Source: Bog-473 sp049513455 (GTDB lineage: Bacteria > Actinomycetota > Acidimicrobiia > Acidimicrobiales > RAAP-2). Taken from it: a stretch of DNA of 31,491 nt. A model generated the notes under the pieces. That model did not search any database and was not told where the DNA came from. It saw nothing but the letters and a program-made list of their open reading frames with translations. Positions 23,343-31,204 of the stretch are shown piece by piece. The stretch is taken from NCBI GenBank assembly GCA_049513455.1, contig JBEKWB010000049.1, positions 1 through 31,491 on the forward strand, written 5' to 3'. A program made the translations under genes and the position numbers. Each line of letters opens with the position of its first letter. The first letter of the stretch is position 1.

Positions 23343-25789
23343 AGGTCCTCGAACACGGCCTCCCCCGCCAGCAGTTTCTCTATTTCGCCGGTGTCGTAGC
23401 CGTGCTCGCTCATGATCTCCCGCGTGTGCTGCCCCACCACGGGCGGCGGGCCCCAAATGCGTTCCGGCGTCTCGGAGAAGGAGATGGTGCGGCCGAAGTG
23501 ATCGAAACGCCCGAGCTTCGGGTGCTGCTGTTCGACCACCAGCCCGCGGGCCAGCATTTCGGGGTCGTCGAAGACGCCCGCGGAGAACTCCGCATCGGCG
23601 ATCTCGCACGGCACGCCGCGTCCGTCCAGGGAGTCGAACAGATCCCTCCCGTTGCGGTGGCGGAAGCTGGGCTCGAGCAGCGTCGCCAGCTCGGCCGCGT
23701 GCACGCTGCGGGCGGCCGCGTCGGCGAACCGAGGATCTTCGACGAGCTCAGCCTGTCCGAGAGCCTCCACAAGGCCGACCCAGTGCTCCTCGCTGCGGGC
23801 GGCGATACACATCCACCCGTCGGCCGTCTCGTAGAGCCGGTAGAGGGGATGAAGGCCGAGTTGCATCCGGTCCAGGTGCGGGCGTGGCAAGGCCTCGCCA
23901 TCGGTCTTGACCGACGCCATGGACGCGACCAGCAGGCCCGCATTGAGAATGGACGTGTCGACGCTCTGTGGTTCGCCCGTGCGCTTGCGGTGGTAAAGAG
24001 CCTGAATGACGCCGATGGCCGAGAGGAACCCGTTACCCGTGTCACCGAGAGACGTGAGACTCCAGAAGGGCTTCCCGCCGTCACGGCACCCCCCGTCCTC
24101 GTAGGTCACGCCGGCGAGCGAGCATCCGGTCTGGTCGTTGCCCGGGGAGTCCGAACGGGGACCCCGGTCGAAGCCGCGGGTATGGCAGTAGATGATGTCG
24201 GGATTCACCTCCCGCAGGGAGGCTTCGTCGCAGCCCAGGCGGCGCAGAGCGTCCCGTCGCATGTTCGAGTGGACCACGTCCGCCTTCTCCACCAACCGGT
24301 GCAGCACCGCCAAGCCCTCGGTCGTCTTGAGGTCGATGCAGATGCTGCGCTTGCCCCGGTTGGCCCCGTAGGCGATGTGGGTGGCGTGCCACCACGGATC
24401 GCGCGTGGCGTTGACCTTTATGACGTTGGCGCCCAGATCGGCCAGCACCTGGGTACCGAACGGGCCGGCCACGGCGAAACCGAGGTCGAGGACGGTCACG
24501 CCGTCGAGCGGGCCCGCTCCCTTTCGGGCACCGGGCTCGGTCTCGTCCGCCGCCACCGTGGTGGGAGCATGCTCGGCCTCGGCGCGCAGCGCGTCGGTGT
24601 GCTCCCCCACCAGTGGCACCGGGCCCTGGACGCGACCCGGCGTCGCGCTCAGCCCGTAGAGGATGCCCACCTGACGGAGCACGCCGTGTTCGGGATGCGC
24701 GACGTCCACGACGGCGGACTCCGCGACGAGCGCAGGGTCCTGGAGTGCTTCTTCGGGGGTACGCACCGGCTGGAGGGGAACACCACCCTCCCGTCCCACC
24801 CGCACCCAGTCGTCGCTGTCGAAACGGGCCACGGCCTCGACCATCTCCGGGTGGTAGTGCGCCAGGACGACGATGTTCTCCGGTGCCGTCCCCACCCGGT
24901 CGGGGTCGTTGCGGACGTTGTCGATGTCGCGCCGTAACTCCAGTGTGTCCCCGTCCGCGCTGGACAGGACGAAGCGCGGGTTGGGGACCCATTGCTCTAT
25001 CCACCGGCCGTCGGCGCACTGGAAGAACCCCTTTGGTGCCCTCCGGTCGTAGATCCAGGTACGGTACCCGGGCTCGTCGTTGCGCTCGGCACGCTGCCAC
25101 TTCGATGCGGTCATCGACAGGGCGGCTTGGAGTAGGGAGGTCTCCACGTGCTGACCCCGACCGGTGCGCAACCGAGCGAAAAGGGCGGCATTGATCCCAA
25201 CAGTCGCCAGGTAGGCCGCGCACATGCTCGGCCAGGGTGTGTAGGTGAAGATGGGCCCCGAACGCGGTGAACCCGGTTCCATCCCCTCGGGGATGGGGAG
25301 GTCCTCCAGGTAGGGATCCTCGCCGTTCATGAAGCCGACCGGACCTCCCAGGTGGCCACGCTGTTCGTCCAGCAAGCCCAGTCGGGCCGCGACCAGCGCG
25401 TCATAGGCGGGACGGGACCGGTGGGCGGGATGTGATCCATAGCCGGTGATCGAGCAGTAGACCAGGCGGGGGTTCTCGGCCAGCAGCGTGTCGGCGTCTA
25501 TGCCGAGGCGGTCGGTCGTACCCGGGGAGAAACTCTCGAGGACCACGTCCGCCGAGCGGGCCAGGGCCAAGAAGGTGGAGCGGTCGGCCTCGTCGGTGAG
25601 ATCGAGCACCGCGCTCCGGCGGCCACGGAGCCACGCGGCATAGCCCGAGGTGGAGCGGAAGGGATCCCCTCCCGGCGGCTCGATCTTGATGACATCGGCG
25701 CCGTTGTCCGAGAGGAGCATGCCGGCCACGGGGCCGGCGATACCCCAGGACAGGTCGAGTACTCGGATTCCCTCGAGGACGCTCGTCAT
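23330..25789 (-). CDS. Tandem double-domain CaiB/BaiF family CoA-transferase (copy 2)
   Basis: An 819-residue fusion of two class III CoA-transferase domains, joined by an acidic linker near residue 405-425. Domain 1 starts VLDLSWGIAGPVAGMLLSD with VIKIEPPGGDPFR. Domain 2 starts VTVLDLGFAVAGPFGTQVLA. The catalytic Asp is present in domain 2 (Asp583, SLGDTGNGFLSA); in domain 1 the corresponding region reads PWPSMCAAYLA and has no Asp. As in copy 1 only the C-terminal half looks active. The two copies are diverged, so they probably use different acids. It is cotranscribed with the Ltp2-like gene (16-base gap) and the hydrolase (overlap). ATG 25789 is preceded by GAGGGAGA. Confidence 0.9.
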   Translation of the reverse strand: MTSVLEGIRVLDLSWGIAGPVAGMLLSDNGADVIKIEPPGGDPFRSTSGYAAWLRGRRSAVLDLTDEADRSTFLALARSADVVLESFSPGTTDRLGIDADTLLAENPRLVYCSITGYGSHPAHRSRPAYDALVAARLGLLDEQRGHLGGPVGFMNGEDPYLEDLPIPEGMEPGSPRSGPIFTYTPWPSMCAAYLATVGINAALFARLRTGRGQHVETSLLQAALSMTASKWQRAERNDEPGYRTWIYDRRAPKGFFQCADGRWIEQWVPNPRFVLSSADGDTLELRRDIDNVRNDPDRVGTAPENIVVLAHYHPEMVEAVARFDSDDWVRVGREGGVPLQPVRTPEEALQDPALVAESAVVDVAHPEHGVLRQVGILYGLSATPGRVQGPVPLVGEHTDALRAEAEHAPTTVAADETEPGARKGAGPLDGVTVLDLGFAVAGPFGTQVLADLGANVIKVNATRDPWWHATHIAYGANRGKRSICIDLKTTEGLAVLHRLVEKADVVHSNMRRDALRRLGCDEASLREVNPDIIYCHTRGFDRGPRSDSPGNDQTGCSLAGVTYEDGGCRDGGKPFWSLTSLGDTGNGFLSAIGVIQALYHRKRTGEPQSVDTSILNAGLLVASMASVKTDGEALPRPHLDRMQLGLHPLYRLYETADGWMCIAARSEEHWVGLVEALGQAELVEDPRFADAAARSVHAAELATLLEPSFRHRNGRDLFDSLDGRGVPCEIADAEFSAGVFDDPEMLARGLVVEQQHPKLGRFDHFGRTISFSETPERIWGPPPVVGQHTREIMSEHGYDTGEIEKLLAGEAVFEDLWVD

Positions 25790-25805
25790 GGATGTCTCCC
25801 TCTCT

Positions 25806-26987
25806 CTAGCGGGTGGTGAGGATGGCGCCGGTCCGGCTGGCCGTCACCAGTACCGTGCGCGCGTCAGGAATCTGGTTGACCGCCGTGCCTCGCAGTTGAC
25901 GGGTGCCTTCGAGCACCAGGTTCAGACCGTGGATGTAGCCCTCGCCGATAAGGCCGCCGTTCGTATTGCACGGCAGGGATCCGTCGGGGCCCAGGTTTCC
26001 CTCCGCGACGAAATCCTTGGCCTCCCCGGGCCCGCAGAACCCGAGCGCCTCGAGTTGCATCAGGAGGATCGGGGAGAACGCGTCGTAGATCATGGCCACG
26101 TCGATGTCCTCCCGGTCGAACCCGAAGGAACCGAAGAGGCGTCGGGCCAGGGCCACCGACCCTTCCATCACCGAGAGATCGCCGCGGTAGTGGTCCGAGG
26201 CGATCTCCTGTTCGAACAGACCCGCGCCGGCGGCCGCCCCGATCGCCACCGGCAACTGCGGCAGGTGACTGGCGCGTTCCCGGCTGGTGATGACGACAGC
26301 GACGGATCCGTCGGTCTCCTGGCAGCAGTCCAGCAGATGGATGCACGGTTCGGCGATCCACCGGGAAGCCTGGTGGTCCTCCAGCGTCATCGGTCGCTGA
26401 TAGCCCCACGCCGCGGGGTTGGTCAGCGCGTAGGCCCGGAGTTGGACCACCGCCCGCCCAATGTCCTCGCTGCGCACGCCGAATTGGTGCATGTAGCGGG
26501 TGGAGTTCAGTGCCATCCACGACGCCGGAGTAAGCACACCGAACGGCATGCACCACTGCATGGCCGTCGTCCCCGCGTGTCCCGACGTGGGGCTGGGCGT
26601 TACTTTGGCGCCGCCGAATCGGGTGGCGCCCGAGCGCGCCCGGATCGCCCTGTAGGCCACAACGACCTCCGCCGCACCGCTGGCCACGGCGCTGGCCGCG
26701 TGCAGGAGCACGCCCATTGAGCCGCCTCCCCCGTAGGGGACCCGGCTCGAGTAGGCAACCTCCGCGATCCCGACCGAGCGCACCAGCTCGGTCTCCTCCA
26801 CAGGGTCCACGGTGTAGCTCACCAAGCCGTCGACATCGCTCGGCGTCAACCCGGCATCGCTGAGCGCGGCGGTGACGGCTTCACACGCCAGCTGGAGTTC
26901 GGTCCGCCCGGCGTGACGCGAAAACTCGGTCTGCCCGATTCCGACTATGGCAGCCTTCCCGGCGAACGAGGAGCCTGCCGCACTCAC
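25806..26987 (-). CDS. Thiolase-superfamily protein of the Ltp2 / lipid-transfer type (probable acyl-CoA retro-aldolase)
   Basis: A 393-residue protein with the thiolase fold: AAIVGIGQTEFSRHAGRTE at the start, YDAFSPILLMQLEALGFC and GGLIGEGYIHGLN near the end. The thiolase nucleophile Cys site is replaced by a glycine run (PYGGGGSMGVLLHA), and the usual GHPxG His is Tyr (GEGYIHG). Both are features of the Ltp2-type group, which cleaves steroid side chains by retro-aldol reaction rather than thiolysis. Ltp2 works in complex with a DUF35 protein, and a DUF35 gene directly precedes this one with a four-base overlap. GTG 26987 is the start. Aldolase function is inference from these features; a benzylsuccinate-type BbsB-like thiolase is the alternative. 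Confidence 0.85.
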   Translation of the reverse strand: MSAAGSSFAGKAAIVGIGQTEFSRHAGRTELQLACEAVTAALSDAGLTPSDVDGLVSYTVDPVEETELVRSVGIAEVAYSSRVPYGGGGSMGVLLHAASAVASGAAEVVVAYRAIRARSGATRFGGAKVTPSPTSGHAGTTAMQWCMPFGVLTPASWMALNSTRYMHQFGVRSEDIGRAVVQLRAYALTNPAAWGYQRPMTLEDHQASRWIAEPCIHLLDCCQETDGSVAVVITSRERASHLPQLPVAIGAAAGAGLFEQEIASDHYRGDLSVMEGSVALARRLFGSFGFDREDIDVAMIYDAFSPILLMQLEALGFCGPGEAKDFVAEGNLGPDGSLPCNTNGGLIGEGYIHGLNLVLEGTRQLRGTAVNQIPDARTVLVTASRTGAILTTR

Positions 26988-27445
26988 GACGGCCTGCCCA
27001 GCTCACCGGCACCGATCGGTCGAAAGACGGGGACCGCGCCGCCGTTCTCCGTTGCGTCGAATCCCACCTCGAGCTCCATTCCGATCTCGATATTCGCAGC
27101 CTCCACCCCCGTCAAGTTGGAGACCAACCGGATGCCCTCCTCCAGATCGACCAGCGCCGCGATGAGCGGGTAGTCGAAAGCGGGGTGTCGGGGGTGATGA
27201 AGGATTGCGTAGCTGTAGAGCGACCCACGCCCGGACAGCGGCACCACCTCGAACTCGAGAGAGAGACAGTCCGGGCACATGGGCCGGGGCGGATGTCGCA
27301 ACCGTCCGCACCCGCTGCAGCGTTGTACAACCAACCGACCCTCAATGGCCGCCTCCCAGAAGAAGGCGTTGTCGTCCGTCAACAGTGGCGCAGGCCGCCT
27401 CGGTGGCGGCTGAACGGCGGCGCCGGAAGCTTCTGCGGCTGTCAT
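26984..27445 (-). CDS. DUF35 / OB-fold acyl-CoA-associated protein with Zn ribbon
   Basis: A 153-residue protein. A rubredoxin-like Zn ribbon (VQRCSGCGRLRHPPRPMCPD, four Cys) is followed by an OB-fold (GSLYSYAILHHP, then IAALVDLEEGIRLVSNL). DUF35 proteins pair with thiolase-like partners, for example in the Ltp2 aldolase or BbsA/BbsB complexes, and help bind acyl-CoA. The gene is first in its operon and overlaps the thiolase-like gene by four bases, so the two subunits are probably made in equal amounts. ATG 27445 follows a GGGGGG run. Its promoter at 27476-27504 overlaps operator copy B. Confidence 0.9.
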   Translation of the reverse strand: MTAAEASGAAVQPPPRRPAPLLTDDNAFFWEAAIEGRLVVQRCSGCGRLRHPPRPMCPDCLSLEFEVVPLSGRGSLYSYAILHHPRHPAFDYPLIAALVDLEEGIRLVSNLTGVEAANIEIGMELEVGFDATENGGAVPVFRPIGAGELGRPS

Positions 27446-27472
27446 TGCCCCCCATCTTCCTACCCGATCTGA

Positions 27473-27497
27473 TTCATAGTAGTAAGTATTATTTCAC
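27473..27497. promoter_or_regulatory. Operator copy B (putative TetR regulator 2 site)
   Basis: On the minus strand the core ATAATACTTACTACTAT is flanked by GTGAA and GAA, matching the site at 21562-21585. The core itself has good dyad symmetry (ATAnTAnT n AnTAnTAT). It covers the spacer and -10 of the DUF35-operon promoter. Confidence 0.6.
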
Positions 27498-27504
27498 TTT
27501 TCAA
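27476..27504 (-). promoter_or_regulatory. Promoter of the DUF35-thiolase-CoA-transferase-hydrolase operon
   Basis: On the minus strand TTGAAA (27504-27499) and TACTAT (27481-27476) are spaced by 17 bases. The ATG at 27445 is about 31 bases beyond the -10, the same layout as the promoter at 21566-21595. Confidence 0.65.
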
Positions 27505-27550
27505 CTCGCACCGCGGCTGCTCGTCCTCGGGACCGCGCCCACGCGGAAAC

Positions 27551-27568
27551 GACGGGCTTGCGCCCGTC
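27551..27568. other. Perfect 7-bp hairpin
   Basis: GACGGGC-TTGC-GCCCGTC forms a strong stem with a four-base loop in the spacer between the DUF35 promoter and the truncated VOC gene. No T-run follows on either strand. It could be a rho-independent-like barrier or a regulatory hairpin. Confidence 0.35.
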
Positions 27569-27651
27569 TGGCGACCGAGCAGACGCCGTTCGTGCTGATT
27601 CACGGGTTCTTCTCGCTCGTGACCGACGACCCCGATACGTAAGGTACCTGC

Positions 27652-27795
27652 ATGTCGCGGATGCGTTTGGCCATATCGCTCGACTGTGATGATCCGGAAC
27701 CACTGAGCACTTTCTGGGCGGCTCTGCTCGGCGGGAAGGTGACCGTCACCTCGGAGCACCATGCGGTCGCCGGGGATCGGCCGGTGCTGGACTAA
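27652..27795 (+). pseudogene. Truncated VOC/glyoxalase-like gene (47 codons)
   Basis: From ATG 27652 the frame reads MSRMRLAISLDCDDPEPLST and FWAALLGGKVTVT, then stops at 27795 after HHAVAGDRPVLD. The first 30 residues match the start of actinobacterial glyoxalase-like VOC proteins (LDCADPxxLAxFWAxLLG). Normal length is about 120-250 residues, so most of the protein is missing. The break lies directly ahead of the SRPBCC gene, which begins five bases later. Confidence 0.6.
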
Positions 27796-27799
27796 ACGA

Positions 27800-28258
27800 G
27801 TGGACACTCACGAGGTAGTTCCGCGACTTGCCAGCGCCAGCCGCGAGATTGCTGCCGACGCGCCGCGAATTTTTGAACTCATTGCCGACCCCGCGCAGCA
27901 ACCTCGATGGGATGGCAACGACAATCTGGCCGAAGCTGACAGGGGTCAACGGGTCCGCGCCCTCGGTGACGTCTTCATCATGAAATTGACGCGGGGCGGA
28001 GTTCGGGAGAATCACGTGGTCGACTTCGTTGAGGGCCGGCGCATTGCGTGGAGACCCGCGGAGCCCGGCCAGGAACCGCCGGGACACCTCTGGCTCTGGG
28101 AACTCGAGCCGATCGACTCGTCGCACACGCTGGTCACCCACACCTACGACTGGACCGAACTGAGAGATGTGGAGCGCTTTCCTCGTGCTCGGGCGACCAC
28201 GGCCGACAAGCTTCAGGCCTCGCTCGAGCGCCTTGCCGCCCTCGCGGAACAGCAGTGA
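27800..28258 (+). CDS. SRPBCC-family (START/polyketide-cyclase-like) protein
   Basis: A 152-residue protein with the helix-grip fold that binds hydrophobic ligands. Residues 12-40 (SREIAADAPRIFELIADPAQ, QPRWDGNDN) are the usual N-terminal module. ENHVVDFVEGRRIAWRPA and HTLVTHTYDWTEL are the later strands, and a long C-terminal helix (RATTADKLQASLERLAALAE) closes the fold. It may act as a ligand-binding protein, cyclase or dehydratase; the ligand is unknown. The start GTG 27800 follows the stop of the truncated VOC gene and lacks a clear ribosome-binding site. It is followed 92 bases later by VOC protein 2. Confidence 0.8.
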   Translation: MDTHEVVPRLASASREIAADAPRIFELIADPAQQPRWDGNDNLAEADRGQRVRALGDVFIMKLTRGGVRENHVVDFVEGRRIAWRPAEPGQEPPGHLWLWELEPIDSSHTLVTHTYDWTELRDVERFPRARATTADKLQASLERLAALAEQQ

Positions 28259-28350
28259 ATGTAACCCGCTCGATGCGCGATAAGTGGGACGGTCGGCGCC
28301 CGGTCAGGGGTGAGCACTAGGGTGAAATGCGTCACTTCAAGGAGGCTTTC

Positions 28351-28746
28351 ATGCCTGAATTCCCCGGCATAACCCACGTCGCGCTGACTGTCAGCGACCT
28401 TGGTCGGAGTCGGCCCTGGTACGAGGAACTTTTCGGGAGTCCGCCTGTCATCGATGAAGACACGGGTCTGTTCCACCACGTCGTCTGGCTATTAGGTGGC
28501 CGTACCCTGGTCGGCATCCATCACTTCCCCGATCCACACGGATCTGACCCCTTTGACGAACGCCGACCGGGCCTGGATCACCTTGCGTTCGGTTGCGCAA
28601 ACAGAACCGAACTCGAACAGTGGGAGACCAGGCTCAACGAGCTCGGCATTGCCAACGGAGGCATCGTTGATGCTGCCTATGGCTCGGGCCTCTCGTTCCG
28701 CGACCCGGACAACATCGCATTGGAGTTCTTCTCGCCGCCCGGGTAG
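28351..28746 (+). CDS. VOC-superfamily (glyoxalase/dioxygenase-fold) protein 2
   Basis: A 131-residue protein with two VOC modules. The canonical metal ligands are visible: His in GITHVALTVSDL, His in GLDHLAFGCAN and Glu in DNIALEFFSPPG, the classic final strand. An intact metal site separates it from VOC protein 1. Possible roles are glyoxalase, extradiol-type dioxygenase or epimerase chemistry. The ATG at 28351 has AAGGAGG six bases ahead. It converges on the SDR gene with 15 bases between stops. Confidence 0.87.
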   Translation: MPEFPGITHVALTVSDLGRSRPWYEELFGSPPVIDEDTGLFHHVVWLLGGRTLVGIHHFPDPHGSDPFDERRPGLDHLAFGCANRTELEQWETRLNELGIANGGIVDAAYGSGLSFRDPDNIALEFFSPPG

Positions 28747-28761
28747 GCGCGGCTGTAACCA

Positions 28762-29502
28762 TCAAAGCTGGCGAACGTACCCGCCATCGACGACCACCGT
28801 TTGACCGGTCATGAACACGGCGTCGTCGGAGCACAGGAGCAAGACCATGCCCACAAGGTCGTCAATCGATCCGAACCGCTTCACTAACTGCCCCGCGAGC
28901 ACCATGTCCTTGGTGGGCTGATCAAGACGAGCCAACACGGCATCGGACGCCACCATCCCGGGGGCAATGCCCAGCACCCGGATCCCGTCACCGGCGAGCT
29001 CCTGCGCGAGGCTGAGGGTAACGGCATTGAGCGCCATCTTCGAGATGCTGTAGGCACCGACACCGAGGTAAGACGAGTTCGACGACTGGTTGAGGACCAC
29101 GCCTCCACCTCGTGCCACCATCGACGGGCGGCAGTATCGGGTGCACATCACCGACCCAAAGACGTTTACGTCGAACAGCCGGCGCCAGTCCTCCAGGGGA
29201 AGGTCGAGACCCTGATTGTACGTGCCCATGTGCAGCCCGGCGTTGTTGACGAGAATATCGACGCCGCCGAATCGCTCGCTGGTTGCGGCAACCATTGCCT
29301 CAACCGAAGCCTCGTCGGCCACGTCGACCGTGACCGCCAGTGACCCGTCGATCGCACCGGCGGCAGCTGTCGCCGCGGTGGCATCGACGTCGGCGATGGT
29401 CACCAAGGCTCCCTCGGCCGCGAAGGCGCGTGCGTAGCCCAAGCCGATTCCAGCGCCCGCTCCGGTGATCACCACGGATTTCCCCGTGAAGCGTTGCGCC
29501 AC
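28762..29502 (-). CDS. Short-chain dehydrogenase/reductase (SDR)
   Basis: A 246-residue classical SDR that would oxidise or reduce an alcohol or ketone with NAD(P)(H). The nucleotide-binding motif is TGAGAGIGLGYARA (TGxxxGxG). Asp in IADVDATAA after strand 2 suggests NAD+ preference. NNAG is at the usual place, and the catalytic set is Ser in NQSSNSSYLG, with Tyr and Lys in GAYSISK. GTG 29502 is the start, with a GGGGGG run six bases ahead. It stands alone on the minus strand, with the nitroreductase 77 bases upstream, so the two may be cotranscribed. Confidence 0.9.
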   Translation of the reverse strand: MAQRFTGKSVVITGAGAGIGLGYARAFAAEGALVTIADVDATAATAAAGAIDGSLAVTVDVADEASVEAMVAATSERFGGVDILVNNAGLHMGTYNQGLDLPLEDWRRLFDVNVFGSVMCTRYCRPSMVARGGGVVLNQSSNSSYLGVGAYSISKMALNAVTLSLAQELAGDGIRVLGIAPGMVASDAVLARLDQPTKDMVLAGQLVKRFGSIDDLVGMVLLLCSDDAVFMTGQTVVVDGGYVRQL

Positions 29503-29579
29503 TTGAGCCCCCCTTGTCTCACACTCCGAGACAGACCATATTCGACGTTGAGACTTCCCGGCCGGGGCACGATCTGCTG

Positions 29580-30179
29580 TTACCAGCGCTCCCACCTGAC
29601 GACGTCGCTGGGGCGGCGACGACCCGTCGGTAACTCAGGTCGGGAGCGCTCGCCCCGCGTCGGGTGGCCGACAGCGATGGCGCCGATGGGCCGGTAACCG
29701 TCGGGGACGCCGAGGAGGTTCATGAGTACCTGCTCACCAGTGAAAATCCCAAAGAACAGGGCGCCCAGGCCAAGGTCGACCGCGGTGAGCAGGATCATCA
29801 TGACTCCGAAACCCGTGTCGATATCCCAATAGGGCGCCGGCCAGTTCGCCTCGTCGGAGAGTGGGGTGTGGACCTTGTCGGGCAGCGCGTAGCGATCGAG
29901 ATAGGCCTGCTTGTGGGCGAGCGGGACGATCACCACGGGAGCTCGCGTCAACGGCACCGACTCTGACTCGCCTCGCCAGCCTGGACCGTTGGTCGTTTCC
30001 CAGAAGAGCCGGCGCTGGCCCGGCTCCGTCAGCACGACGAAGGCGAAGCCCTGGCTATACCCGGCCGAGGGCACGCGGGTCGCGTTCCCCATGAGCTGGT
30101 CGAGAACGGGGCGGGCGACGGGCTCGTCCGAGAAGTCCCGTACCATTCGCCGCCGGAGAACTACATCTTGGAACTCCAT
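29580..30179 (-). CDS. Nitroreductase-family flavoprotein
   Basis: A 199-residue FMN-dependent nitroreductase-fold enzyme. N-terminal RRRMVRDFSDEPVARPVLDQ is the FMN-phosphate-binding signature (RRSxRxF). NATRVPSAGYSQGFAFVVL follows, and the C-terminal GLGALFFGIFTGEQVLMNLL, then GVPDGYRPIGAIAVGHP is the conserved end. These enzymes reduce nitro groups, quinones or enones using NAD(P)H. The start is ATG 30179, preferred over GTG 30200 because the motif begins directly after it; neither has a good ribosome-binding site. Confidence 0.87.
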   Translation of the reverse strand: MEFQDVVLRRRMVRDFSDEPVARPVLDQLMGNATRVPSAGYSQGFAFVVLTEPGQRRLFWETTNGPGWRGESESVPLTRAPVVIVPLAHKQAYLDRYALPDKVHTPLSDEANWPAPYWDIDTGFGVMMILLTAVDLGLGALFFGIFTGEQVLMNLLGVPDGYRPIGAIAVGHPTRGERSRPELPTGRRRPSDVVRWERW

Positions 30180-30360
30180 GGACAAACCGTACTTGCACAC
30201 ACTTCAATCTCACCCAGGCTTTCGGACAACGAAACCATCAACAGACGGACTACGGTCGCCGGGCGCGGGCGGCGAAAGGATGACGTGGCCCATCGCGGCC
30301 GGCAAGCACTGAGCGACTACCGGGAGCTGGCGATCGTCGCGGTCGCAGCCGCTCGCCTTC

Positions 30361-31137
30361 TTGGTGATCCTGGTCTTCTTCACCGCACTGACCATCGAGC
30401 CCGGCACGCTGCGGGACCTTCCGGCCGCCTGGCGACGCCTGACCGTCGCCCTGATTGTGGGGGTCACCGTGTTGCCGGCGTTGTCGTGGTCGGTGGCGCA
30501 CCTGGTGGTGGCCGGGCACCTGCGTGACGGGGTGGCGGCCATCGGCCTGGCACCGTGTGAGATCGCCTCCATCGCCACCACGGCCATGGCCGGCGGCGAC
30601 GTCGCCCTCGCCGGGGGTCTCCTGCTCGGCTCGACCGTGCTGACGGTTGTCCTGGCCGGACCGATCCTGGCCGCGGAGGCATCCGGGACGGCGCTGGACC
30701 CTTGGCACATTCTGGTCAAGCTCCTCTGCATTGTCGCGGTGCCCCTGGGCACGGGGGTGGCGATCCGTGGCACGCTCGGGCCGCCGCGACGGGTCATCGA
30801 GGCCGCCTCGACCATCAGCACGCTCTCCGTGGCGGCCCTCGTCGCCCTGGTGGCCGCGGAGGTGCACTTCGCAAGGTCCTACCTGTCGGTGCTGGCGGCC
30901 GTCGCGGCGTTCCTGGCCGTCTCGGCGGGTGTCGGCCTGCTCGTCGGCCGGGGCGGCACGCTCCGGGCCAGAGAGGCCCTCCTCCTCACGCTGTCGATGC
31001 GCGACTTCGCCATCGCCGCGGGCCTGGCCACGGCGGCATTCGGGCCGGAGGCCGCGGCTCCTCTCGGTCTCTATGGCATCGCCGTCCTGGCCTGGGGCAC
31101 CGGCGCGGCCGGGTTCCTGCGGGCCAGGACAGCCTGA
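30361..31137 (+). pseudogene. BASS-type (bile acid:Na+ symporter-like) membrane transporter, 5' end damaged
   Basis: A 258-residue hydrophobic protein with about eight helices. VFFTALTIEPGTLRDLPAAW is the family's early segment, and GLAPCEIASIATTAMAGGD and SMRDFAIAAGLATAAFG are later conserved stretches. Full members have about 300-330 residues and nine or ten helices. The reading frame is open from a TTG at 30361, and an in-frame stop lies at 30310. In another frame directly upstream, LSDYRELAIVAVAA resembles the missing first helix, so a frameshift near 30340-30360 is likely. Either the gene is inactive or the sequence has an indel error. It may transport an organic acid. Confidence 0.6.
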
Positions 31138-31204
31138 GCCGCTGGTACGATGCCTCGCTCGGAGGGAAGTTCATCCGGTGGACGCGGGAAGCGGGGGTGA
31201 AGGT

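Noticed and set aside
23402..24937. 511-codon plus-strand frame opposite CoA-transferase copy 2
   Set aside because: It is a high-GC shadow of the real minus-strand gene with no domain signature.
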